A stretch of DNA of 64,000 bases from Nemania diffusa (Eukaryota; Ascomycota; Sordariomycetes; Xylariales; Xylariaceae): NCBI GenBank assembly GCA_038501195.1, contig JBBPUQ010000002.1:5657001-5721000 (forward strand). Direction: 5' to 3'. Position numbers and translations under genes: made by a program. The notes under the pieces are model-generated. The model searched no databases. It saw only the letters and a list, made by a program, of their open reading frames with translations, and was not told the origin of the DNA. Shown in pieces: positions 21,506 to 30,776 of the stretch. How positions within the stretch are numbered: position 1 is the first letter of the stretch; each line of letters begins with the position of its first letter.

Positions 21506-22255
21506 TTAAAGACACTGAGCCCCTGGTTCTCCTGCACCAACCCCAACAAGTAAAACGCTGTTCGGGGAGTTGCGTGAATGCATTTTCACAATGCTATTCC
21601 AGTCAGCCGCGATATTACTGTGGAAAGGCTGCGCACCAGCGCAATCGGGGTAATGAATGTGATAGCCACCATGGGAGCCCTGAAGGGAAAGACCACGATA
21701 TGCCGGGTTAGGCTTTGACGGAATCAGTGATTCAGGCATGTCGCTAAGTTGGCAATGTCCCAAGAAAGAGACTGCTGCACTATCAAGACTTTTAACGTCC
21801 GGTGAAGTAAGAAACTCTGGGCCCAAATTAAGATTTTCACAGTTAAAGAATTGCACAATAACTTGCGAGGTCTTAGTGGGTTGCTGCTTACCGTTGATAG
21901 AGAGCGGAACGATAGGGTTTCTGCGGCGACGGCGCTGGGAATAATGCTCAGGGGTACGGTATGCCGGTACAAAAAGGCCTCGGGTACCTGGCAAAAGTCT
22001 CCGGGAGGGAGTCTCGAGCGACTTTGATCTAGGCACTCTAGATTTAGGTTCTTTATCGCGGCGGTGATTATTTCGGCGTGTGTTGGTGGGGTGAGGCTCT
22101 TGATGTGTATGGCTATTATGGCCTTCAGGCTTGGGCTTTGGATGATGAGTCGTCTTATTTCGGATGAAGTTTCTCAAATGAAAGCGCCCAGTTCCGTGAT
22201 CCGTTACATCATCTGGATCGCTCTCGTACTGCCGTCTATGATTGTGGGAATGCAT
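21506..22255 (-). CDS. Unknown basic protein (orphan)
   Basis: 249 aa from ATG 22255 in one open frame, within AT-rich surroundings. The N-terminal half is very basic, His/Arg/Pro-rich and disordered (HSHNHRRQYESD, TRRNNHRRDKEPKSRVPRSK, YSQRRRRRNPIVPLS). The C-terminal half is more ordered (TSQVIVQFFNCENLNLGPEF, LDSAAVSFLGHC) and ends PNSVLLVGVGAGEPGAQCL. No membrane segment, signal peptide or known motif is seen. The frame is long for this base composition, which supports coding. It lies on the same strand as the amidoligase, 630 bp downstream of it. I infer no function. Confidence 0.45.
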   Translation of the reverse strand: MHSHNHRRQYESDPDDVTDHGTGRFHLRNFIRNKTTHHPKPKPEGHNSHTHQEPHPTNTRRNNHRRDKEPKSRVPRSKSLETPSRRLLPGTRGLFVPAYRTPEHYSQRRRRRNPIVPLSINGKQQPTKTSQVIVQFFNCENLNLGPEFLTSPDVKSLDSAAVSFLGHCQLSDMPESLIPSKPNPAYRGLSLQGSHGGYHIHYPDCAGAQPFHSNIAADWNSIVKMHSRNSPNSVLLVGVGAGEPGAQCL

Positions 22256-22884
22256 AGCAAGGGTGGTATCTAGGTAGATAGTTAGGTAATTACTTTGTAA
22301 TAAAAATAAGCTGTAGGTTACTATGGGAATTAAGCCTATTTATACTTCCTTAGCAACTAAATTCTTTAGCTTTATTTACAAAACATCTATAACATTACCT
22401 TTGTGTGTGTTGTAAATCAAACCCCTTGTTTCTATAATGTCGTGCCACTTCGGCTAGCAGCCTTGGAGGACTTCGTGACTCACCACTATGTGTCTAGAAA
22501 CGAATCTATATTAAAATATAATTGGAATGATCTCCATATGTTGTTTATATTGAGATATCTAATGTTAAGAATATCTACCTACACTTTCGCCGTAGATTTA
22601 AGCGAGAGGAGGCTTCGTAGATATAAGCTACTATGATAGACTTGTGTTAGAACAGTACCGCAACACTAAACCACAACTCTACTATCAAATGTATAACTTT
22701 GCTGGTGGTAACTTTGACTTTTTAAAATGAAATTTAGAGTTAAAAATTAGTTTATGTTTTCTACTACACACGTTGCTGAGTAAGGGTTGTTGCATACAAA
22801 TTTACCAACATTAAAAATCTATGGACTTGCCTATGTTACTCAGGTAAGCTGCCTTAATCTATTTCTCCCTAGGGTCGAGTATAC
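22256..22884. other. AT-rich intergenic region
   Basis: Between the orphan gene's 5' end and the amidoligase's 3' end, both on the - strand. It must hold the orphan gene's promoter if that gene is real. Strongly AT-rich; no ORF worth calling. Confidence 0.45.
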
Positions 22885-24366
22885 TCAGAAACTCACGAAT
22901 TTCAGCTGCCACTCATCTTTGTTCGCCATTAGCCTTTGTTCAGCCTTCTCGGCCTCGGCAAAAAGTCCAATATCGTCAAGGAGATCGATTATGTCGTATA
23001 CGCCTTCCTCTCTAGAAGCCTTGTCGCAATTTGTCAGAACATTGATGAAGTCTCTCGGCGAAGTGTAGAGAGCGAAGCTCAAAATACGGGCACAAATCTT
23101 AGCCCAGGTAGATATCCAGTCCCCATCAAGAGAACCTTCACCAAATCTAAATTCAATAGTACGCATTGTTCTTTTCGAGAATACCAGGTTGTCACAACTG
23201 TAGGCTTGGAAATTGATGGCGAGCCGCTCAAAAAGGGATCCACTATGCATCTGTTTGGATATATAGCAACTGGCTGGCTGGCTGTAAATCCGCTGGGTAG
23301 CTTCGAATACGCTGGTGCCAGGATCAGCTGCGGCGGGAGGAGAATTTTCGTAACCCTCGCCCACAGGCAACATATCCTGTAACTCTGCAATTTCTTCGGG
23401 AGTCAAGGGGGGAGTTCGGAGCCTTGGAATGTTGCGTTTCCTAGGTCGTTCACCCGGAGCAGTTGTCGAAGGTTCTGTTGCGGAAATCCTAAGATCGAGC
23501 TGGTGTGAAATATTATCGAGGAAAGTTTCGGCGTGGGTTGAATCATCTGGCGAGATGAAGGGCTCGAAATGGCCGGGTTTCCTAGTGGTTAAGAATCCGT
23601 TAATAAGAGCTGGGTCTAGGGTTTCCTCTCTTCTCGAGATGGGGTATTCCCCGTGCCGCCGGTCACGCCCAATATATTGGTAACATTCAGAGCCTTCTCT
23701 GAACCTGAATCTAGAATTATTTTCGTGATACGGTAGCATATGGCCCTCTTCCACTTGAGAGAGATATGAATGCTCACGAAGAGGCTTGCAGTACTTATTA
23801 ACCCTCCTAACAGGATGGTGGAGGGTAAATAGCAAGGGCTCAACAGCGTAGCATAGGCTAGCCATACGGCGTACTTGGTCAAGAGATAGTCTTCCCAGCC
23901 CCATACCGACATGAACGTGTACTCCACATGAACTGTTGATAGTGCATCGAAACTTGCTAGTGATAAGCGCAATGGCGGTTTTTACTGCGTCAAAGCCGTC
24001 TGGTGAGGCGTAATAAACTGGGCTGTTGATCTCTATGGGAATGAGGATGTAGGGGCTGTCGCCCATCTCTGAGATGCTGGAATCGTTCGTCACGCGCCAT
24101 GTTTGGTATTTTGGAAGGAGTGACAAGGGGGAAGGAGTACCAAAGTGCTCGTCTAATACCTCTTTCACACGACGGATGGTGAAATATTCTCTAGTCTCAA
24201 AGTTAGCATAGTTAGAGGTGAAGTCAGGTAAGCGTAAAACTGGGGGGAGGCCTTTAATGTGGCGATGGGGGTCTTTGAAGATACCTGGTGGAACGGCGGC
24301 AATTAAGAACTCAACCTCAACTCCAAACGTCGGGAGCTCTGGGTTGGTCAGCGTACTTGTTGACAT
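22885..24366 (-). CDS. Putative amidoligase (ATP-grasp-like/GCS-fold, Amidoligase_2 family)
   Basis: Single exon, 493 aa, ATG 24366. The family shares the fold of glutamine synthetase and gamma-glutamylcysteine ligase and forms amide or peptide bonds using ATP; its fungal members have no established substrate. Family motifs are visible in order: FGVEVEFLI (10s; metal/ATP glutamates), IPIEINSPVY, NSSCGVHVHVGMG, and near the C-terminus RTIEFRFGEGSLDGDWISTW. An inserted, charged, Pro-rich region (PGERPRKRNIPRLRTPPLTPEE) separates the two halves. No signal peptide is seen, so it is probably cytosolic or nuclear. The only close same-strand neighbour is an orphan basic protein. A GTGAGT lies just before the stop codon (minus strand), but the only acceptor nearby would give a 28-bp intron, which I reject. 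Confidence 0.85.
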   Translation of the reverse strand: MSTSTLTNPELPTFGVEVEFLIAAVPPGIFKDPHRHIKGLPPVLRLPDFTSNYANFETREYFTIRRVKEVLDEHFGTPSPLSLLPKYQTWRVTNDSSISEMGDSPYILIPIEINSPVYYASPDGFDAVKTAIALITSKFRCTINSSCGVHVHVGMGLGRLSLDQVRRMASLCYAVEPLLFTLHHPVRRVNKYCKPLREHSYLSQVEEGHMLPYHENNSRFRFREGSECYQYIGRDRRHGEYPISRREETLDPALINGFLTTRKPGHFEPFISPDDSTHAETFLDNISHQLDLRISATEPSTTAPGERPRKRNIPRLRTPPLTPEEIAELQDMLPVGEGYENSPPAAADPGTSVFEATQRIYSQPASCYISKQMHSGSLFERLAINFQAYSCDNLVFSKRTMRTIEFRFGEGSLDGDWISTWAKICARILSFALYTSPRDFINVLTNCDKASREEGVYDIIDLLDDIGLFAEAEKAEQRLMANKDEWQLKFVSF

Positions 24367-25312
24367 CTTGACAGAAGAGCGTTAGTTGCTCGCTTTATGC
24401 TCTAGAGTCGATATTAAATGAAAGAAGGCCAGCGGCGATTGCTCGCTTTTTTAACTGAAATCAATGCAAATCAACACACGGTCTATTAACACAACAATCG
24501 ATAAGTTCATAAACAAAAGGCAAGTTTGTTTGCAATCAGACGATAGGATTGTCTAAAGCACCAACTGGGGTTTCACCTCCCACTATTATTACTCCTACAG
24601 TACCTTATCATATCTATTTCTGTGTGATGCGTCGTGACGAAACACCAAAACACCAAACCACCAATATGCATTGCACCAGACTCTCAGTAGTGATATTTAG
24701 TAGTAACGAGAGGTTTCCTAGAATACTTGTCACTGTGAAACAAATGTACAACCAAAGACGGGTAGGATCATCCAAGCGGGATTCCACAAGGCGAGAAGCT
24801 CGGGGCTTGGCAGAGTCGACAAACGGCTGTGGGCGCATACAGGGATCTGCTGCATGAAGGATGGGGGCCATTACGTAGGTATATACGTTACGTATGTAGG
24901 TCGGCAGAGGCGCTCGTAGAGGCATTGAGTGGTAGCATTGGATATACCATGCCTGGGGACCCGATGTCGCTAGCTCGGCCCGTATCACGACATCACGAAT
25001 GCTACCGGGTATTGTATAGTACAGCATGCGTAGATACGAGAGAGGCTAATACGAGAAATGGAAGAGGGGAAGCACGGAGACAGACCAGTATCAGTATCTA
25101 CCTATCTATCTACAGTACATACGTAGATAAGACGAGTCACCCCATACACCTGAGTACAAGCACTAAACATTGACATATTGACATATTGTATAAGAATGAA
25201 ACTTGATTGGGTACTACGTACGTAGACTAGATACATGCTGGCTGAACATAGTGGCTGTTTATCTGCGTACGTAGTAGTTGCAGAGCAACGCTTGCGTGCC
25301 ACACGACCTATA

Positions 25313-25337
25313 TGCCTACATCCTAGGTATGTAGGCA
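25313..25337. repeat. 25-bp inverted repeat of the TAGGTA type
   Basis: Arms TGCCTACAT (25313-25321) and ATGTAGGCA (25329-25337) are perfect reverse complements around CCTAGGT. It is one of several palindromic TACCTA/TAGGTA elements in the intergenic DNA of this window. Confidence 0.75.
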
Positions 25338-26366
25338 CATGGTAGAAGTAGAGCAGGAAATACCTACGCATGCCAAGACAGTATACCTATCCACTCATCT
25401 ATCTATGTAGATACTGCGTCAATCAAGTTGTCAGATTGTCAGTATGTACATGCGCAGTGTTTTCTCTTTATCTCAATCCTAAATCAACGCAGGGGCGGAT
25501 CAGATGGTGCCACTCATTTTCAATGCCCACCTCCATGTTACTACTGGCAAAAGGTAGAGACATGGGCAAGTACTTACAGTGAGATTATCGCCATGAGAAG
25601 TGTAATTGGCACGTTAGCATGGTATGAAAAGGTGCAGAAGGCAATACAGTGTGAGAGACTTCCAGCTAAATTGCCAGTACATTGAAAATTGACTATAAAG
25701 GAAGGCAAGACTGTCTAAAAAAAGAAGTTTAGCCACTAGCCTAATTCTGTGCACTAGGCATACTGTACAGTACCTAACCTACAGTACATCGCCTGCCTAT
25801 CTACTTTGTACTGCGTACCTAATTATGTGGGTGGGTACTGCGCAGTAGGCATTTCTCTTAGCCTCTTGCGTACCTACCAAAGCCTCTCGAGACAGGCCCC
25901 CCCAAACCGAATAGGTAGGCCATCCCGAAACCATCCATCCTGCGTGTTTCGTCCATCAACCACTCACTCGCTCGTTGGGTCTGGGTCAGAAACCCGGTCA
26001 GCGCTGGCACCACTTCCCATCAGTCGAAGCGTCTTTCGTTCCTGCAATACCTCTACCTACCAATCTAGCATCCAATTTCACTCACGCGAATCCGACTTGT
26101 ATTTGTTGCGTCCTTGTTATCGATTCCGACGCCTTCGCTCGTTACCTATTGAAATCTTCACTTCTCTCGCTATCGCAAACGCCCCTATTTACCCTACGTA
26201 ATATTATACTTTGACCTCGCCTCGACGCGTAATCCTTGGCCTGTCTCATCATCGAGCGACACCAGTAACATCAGCGACACACCAGCTCCGTCATCACCGC
26301 ACCTGCTCTGCCACCGTTGCACACGTACCAATTCTCGTCATTAGCGGCAGCATTGTAATCGCAACC

Positions 26367-26390
26367 CGACCGACCGACCGACCGACCGAC
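26367..26390. repeat. (CGAC)6 microsatellite in the YND1 leader
   Basis: Six perfect tandem copies of CGAC about 140 bp before the YND1 start codon, in the presumed 5' untranslated leader or proximal promoter. Confidence 0.85.
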
Positions 26391-26530
26391 TGAGTGATGC
26401 CCCCAATTTGATCTCTCATCCACCCACTCGCCTACGACATTCCTCCACACGTCGACTCGCATCGTAATATATTCACTCAAACCACGTCCAAGTTTCTAGA
26501 GTAGCGAACGCCCGACCGATCTTGCCCGTG

Positions 26531-28666
26531 ATGGGGAAGAAGTGTGAGTGCCCGTCACCATATTAAAGTTTCTTCTTACTGTCCCTCGCTGACTTATACC
26601 TTGGATGAACAGGGCGTTATGGCGTTATTCTGGATGCTGGGTCTTCGGGAACCCGCCTCCACATCTACCGATGGCAAGACCCTTCTAAAATCATAAAACA
26701 TGCATCCATAGAGGAGCTGAATACCTTACCGAGCCTGGAGAATCACTATACTAAGAAGGTCCGCCCCGGCGTCTCGACCTGGGGTGATCATCCAGAAGAT
26801 GTCGGTCCCGAGCACCTCGAAGCACTGATTAAGAAGGCGAAGAAGAAGATTCCCGACGACAGGCACGCTGACACGCCTATCTATCTAATGGCTACGGCTG
26901 GCGTGCGGCTGCTCCCTAAGAATCAACAACGCTCGCTTCTGACTGAGATATGCGCGTACTTCCGTCAAGAGAGCCAGTTCTCTCTTCCAGATTGCAACGC
27001 CCACATCCAAGTGATACCCGGTGAGACTGAGGGTTTGTATGGGTGGATAGCCGCCAATTACTTGCTAGGAGGGTTTGACAACGCGGAGGGACATGCGCAT
27101 GGCAAGGGTCACCACACTTATGGATTTCTTGACATGGGTGGCGCTTCAGCACAGATCGCCTTTGCCCCAAACGCCACGGTTGCCGAAGAACATGGAGACG
27201 ATCTCAAACTAGTACGGTTACGGACAATGGATGGAGCATCCCTCGAGTACAAGGTCTTCTCCTCCACCTGGCTTGGATTTGGCGTCAACCAGGCCCGATC
27301 GCGTTACGTGAAACAGCTCGTTGATAGCATTCTCATCGAGGGCGAGCATGAAGTGCCAGACCCTTGCTTGCCTAAAGGCCTGCGCATTACCGAGGCAGGG
27401 GACATCATCGAGGGATCGTCGAAGCAGCTCCAACTCGTGGGTACTGGCGAATTCGACGAGTGCATGCGAACGACAAAACCTCTACTTGGCAAGGAGATGC
27501 CATGCGAGGACGAGCCCTGCTTATTTAATGGGCAGCATGTGCCACCAATCGATTTCGACGTGAATCACTTCGTGGGCGTGTCTGAGTATTGGCATACTAC
27601 CCATGGTGTCTTCGATACCAAGGAAGATGATCAGGCATATGATTTCAATTCGTACCAGAAAAAGGTAATGGAATTTTGTAGTCAGCCATGGGGAGAAATC
27701 GAATCGAGCATCGATGCTAGAAAGAATGACCCTTTTAAGGAGGCACAGGAAGCCTGCTTCAAGGCTTCGTGGTTGATCAACGTCCTTCACGAGGGCATTG
27801 GCATTCCGCGGATTGGGATAGAGGATACCCCTACACCAGGCAGCAATATCACAAAGGCGATTGGCGAGGCTGCTAAGGAGAAGGGCTTTTTGCACCCTTT
27901 CCAGGCTGCCGACGAAATCAACGACATGGAAATTAGCTGGACACTGGGGAAGATGGTTCTCTATGCGGCCGGTCAGATTCCACCCCAAGACGACTATCTC
28001 TTACCAGTTGGGTTTGGGAGTAACACGAAGGATATTCCGATGGACTTTCAATACGCAGGTTCGACACATAATGCAAGTTCGATAAATGATTACGGGGAAG
28101 GCTGGTCCGAGACAGCTGAGGACTTGATCGACCATGCTAAGTCGAAATCGGCCTCGGGCTTATTTATTTTGCTTTTAATTATTATCGTCGCCGCCTTTAT
28201 CTTCCGGAAAAGAGATCGTCGTATGCGACTATATAGCCGAATCAATCATCTACTTCGCCGCCCCCACCGGCCAGGAAGTCCCAAAAAGGGAGGGGGAGGA
28301 TTTTCGGCGCTGAGGACCAAGCTCTTCGGTCAACGAGCTCACAACTATGAGAGGGTAATGGAGCAAGGCGACCTTGACCAATTTGAGCTAGGAGATGTCT
28401 CCTCTGACGATGACCACTCTGAAAGCAGCGCAGGAACTCGATTAGGTCGGACATCCGGGCTTGCTACACCAAAACTCAATGTGGGGTCCTTTGACGACCT
28501 GAAGAAGGCATTCCCATGCAACGCTATCGATAGGAGTGGTCTTGTCGTTAGGACGGAGAGCCGCGAGAGACTAGTGCCTCATATGCTTCACGCTGGCAGG
28601 AGGAGTCGAGCGGGTAGTCCCACAAGATTGAAGAGCCCGCAACTAAGCCCTCTGGCGGAAGGATAA
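26531..28666 (+). CDS. YND1: Golgi apyrase (nucleoside di/triphosphatase, GDA1/CD39 family, YND1-like)
   Basis: Two exons: a 13-nt first exon (26531-26543, ATG GGG AAG AAG T) and 26613-28666; 688 aa. The splice restores MGKKWRYGVILDAGSSGTR, the expected N-terminus of the family; exon 2 alone has no ATG before 26888. Apyrase-conserved regions are seen in order: DAGSSGTR, YLMATAGVRLL, ETEGLYGWIAANYLLG, FLDMGGASAQIAF and ISWTLG. They bind the nucleotide phosphates and metal. YND1 hydrolyses GDP/UDP left by Golgi glycosyltransferases. A single membrane segment (LFILLLIIIVAAFIF, about 519-536) is followed by a basic stop-transfer and a cytosolic tail of some 150 residues with SDDDHSESS. That topology, lumenal catalytic domain and C-terminal anchor, matches YND1 rather than GDA1, which is anchored at its N-terminus. 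Confidence 0.94.
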
Positions 28667-29499
28667 TGGAGGTTGACAAGTTTTCTCTGTATATATGTTC
28701 TTGTCGAAGCGCTGTCAGTTTTTAAATTTCTGGGCACTGTACATTGTCGGTAAATGGCATTGGCTGGAACGTTTGATGGCGTACATAGTTGTTGTCACAC
28801 GGATTGGTGTTTGGCGTGATGAGAATACCTAAAGGACTTATAGGATTTTTGTATCAGGAAAATTGAACAATTAAACAGTATTTAATTTGTGTTATAGCCG
28901 TCCACTATGTGACTCTATGGTAAATGGTACCCTCGCTATACGGATCTAGGCCCAAGCTAACGAACACAACCCGTCTTGCGCTGCCACCGTCGTCGGAGTA
29001 GGGTATAGCTATGGTTCTAATAGTCATCTAGGCAGCGCTTTCTCTTGTTGTGTCCACTAGTTTCTGTGGATGAAGGCCTACTGCGCTTAAAGCTAAAGGA
29101 TACACTTACAGCCATCAGCTATAAGACTCGACGCAGCTACTTTTAGTCGTCGTGTATCCGGGGTAAGAGAGAAGCCGAGCCCCTGACGTCTTCTCGTCCC
29201 CCTGAAATAAAACCTATTAAACATGCTGCACGGGAACACCCTTTCCTCTTTCTTGCGGGCAAGCAATTCGGATTTCCGGCCATGCCAACGTCCAATGCCG
29301 GGCATTTTTCTTCTTCTTGTTGGTCGTATTTTCTAAACATCTGCTATGCTAAGAGTATAATTGAATCACGTGTGCCTTTATACAACTTCCACCAACCTGG
29401 TAGAATCGTTATTATTTACTGGAGCTGCCGAAACATTGGTGGGATAGGTCTATGGCTGGTTTTGATTTGAGTCATAGACGAACGCCAGATGGACGACAC
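28667..29499. other. Convergent intergenic region, nothing recognised
   Basis: 3' flanks of YND1 and the Hikeshi gene. ORFs of 60-70 codons on both strands around 29,090-29,470 have no recognisable sequence. Confidence 0.5.
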
Positions 29500-30126
29500 C
29501 TAATCCTGCTGCCGCTCGAGGAAGCTGGGGTCGTTCTTGATCTTGGTCTCGAACTTGCGCCACCACTCCTGGAAGGCCTTCAGCGGCACGACCTCGATGC
29601 CGGACTCCCCGACCTGCCCGCTGAAGCTCGAGAGGAAGTTGAAGGCGTTCTGGATGATGCGCTGGGCCAGGACCTGCGTCGTCGAGGGCCCCGCGCTGCT
29701 GCCGCCCACGGGGACCAGGGCCATCGACTGCGACTGGGACTGCTGTATCCGCTCGGCGACGCCCGCGGCGTCCTCGACGTCGATGCCGATCACCACGCCC
29801 TCGGCGGCGCCGCCGCCAAGCTTGAACACGGCGCTCTCCTTGCCCGGGCCCACGCCGCCGAGGAACTTGAAGTTCGCGGCCGCGGACCCGGCGCCGCCGG
29901 GCGCGAAGGCGGAGGGGTTCTGCGCCACGTAGATGGCGGCCGCCGTGCCGTCGGGGAGGGCGACTCCCGGGAGCAGGAAGACGGCGAGGTGGGCGAAGGG
30001 CTTGGGGTTTGAGGGTGTGGAGCTCGGGAGGAAGTAGAGGAAGGAGGTTGAGTTTGGTTGTGACGAGGGCGCGGTTAGTAGGGGCTGGCCGGCGGGGAGG
30101 AGGCCGAAGAGGGGTTGTGTGGCCAT
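29500..30126 (-). CDS. OPI10: Hikeshi/OPI10 family protein (Hsp70 nuclear import carrier)
   Basis: Single exon, 208 aa, ATG 30126. The family (yeast Opi10, human HIKESHI) binds ATP-form Hsp70 and carries it through nuclear pores under heat stress via FG-nucleoporin contacts; yeast opi10 mutants overproduce inositol. Seen: the N-terminus MATQPLFGLLPAGQPLLTAP, the strand HLAVFLLPGVALPDGTAAAIYVA, NFKFLGGVGPGKESAVFKLG, and the helical C-terminus with GVVPLKAFQEWWRKFETKIKNDPSFLER-like content (VVPLKAFQEWW, KIKNDPSFLERQ). Length matches the family (about 195-215). Codons are strongly GC-ending. It shares a 650-bp divergent promoter region with the Nudix gene. Confidence 0.93.
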   Translation of the reverse strand: MATQPLFGLLPAGQPLLTAPSSQPNSTSFLYFLPSSTPSNPKPFAHLAVFLLPGVALPDGTAAAIYVAQNPSAFAPGGAGSAAANFKFLGGVGPGKESAVFKLGGGAAEGVVIGIDVEDAAGVAERIQQSQSQSMALVPVGGSSAGPSTTQVLAQRIIQNAFNFLSSFSGQVGESGIEVVPLKAFQEWWRKFETKIKNDPSFLERQQD

Positions 30127-30776
30127 TGTTCTGACTGTGCCCAGGGCTGAGGTTGGGACCTTTTTTTACGGCTTATCGTCTATGGCGTTGTGAATCGGGG
30201 AGATTATTATCGTCGCGTGTCGAAGATGGGGCCCTGTCAAGGTAGTATAAGTACACACACTACAAATCTAATCAAGTAGAGATCTAGTGCCTTGATAAAT
30301 ATTACGACGCAAGATTGGCGTCTTGAGATAGGCGCTAAAATATCCAATCAAGAAAATTGATACATGTTTGACTGTCTCGTGGCAGTTGAAGTGATTTACA
30401 TGTTACAGTGTCGAACTTGGTTCACGGTTGTATTACCAGCTGTAAGGGGTTTTGCTTTTGCAGCGACAGGCTTTATCAAGCTTCGACGTCACCTGGGCTT
30501 GTATCGGAGGGGCAGTCAGGAAAAGAAGAGACTAGTCCCAATGCAGTGAAGGTGGGATGTGAAATGTGGCTCCACCTAACGCCTCTTTAGGGAATGAAAA
30601 GAAGGCTCAGATTCGCCAATTCGCTCTGTTGGTGGTCTGTCGTGCATGTGCATGGGCACCTTACCTAACGTTGTAGTGATTGGAGCTTGGAGCTTGGAGG
30701 GGCTTGGTTACTTAAGTCAGTCACATACAAATAGTGACCAGTCACATGCAAGTGTACATAGAGTTGCAACTACCTA
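30127..30776. promoter_or_regulatory. Divergent promoter region, OPI10 / Nudix gene
   Basis: 650 bp between two genes transcribed apart. It includes a small tandem motif (GGAGCTTGGAGCTTGGAGGGGCTTGG near 30,680-30,710 as GAGCTTG copies). Short ORFs at 30364-30590 are unconvincing. Confidence 0.45.

Larger units (their letters stand above)
24367..26530. promoter_or_regulatory. Long divergent intergenic region between amidoligase and YND1
   Basis: 2.2 kb with no credible gene. It holds both promoters and a long C/T-rich leader (about 25,850-26,520) before YND1. From 25,070 to 25,900 the DNA is full of short TACGTA, TACCTA and TAGGTA words, including perfect palindromes (CTACGTACGTAG at 25214-25225 and the 25-bp element listed separately). 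A CGAC microsatellite lies in the leader. The ORFs in this stretch look fortuitous. Confidence 0.5.

Noticed and set aside
22861..22890. Intron at the 3' end of the amidoligase (GTGAGT on the minus strand)
   Set aside because: The only nearby acceptor would make a 28-bp intron; the unspliced frame stops normally after SF.
29452..30012. 186-codon + strand ORF
   Set aside because: Antisense to OPI10, long only because the GC-rich codons contain few stops on either strand.
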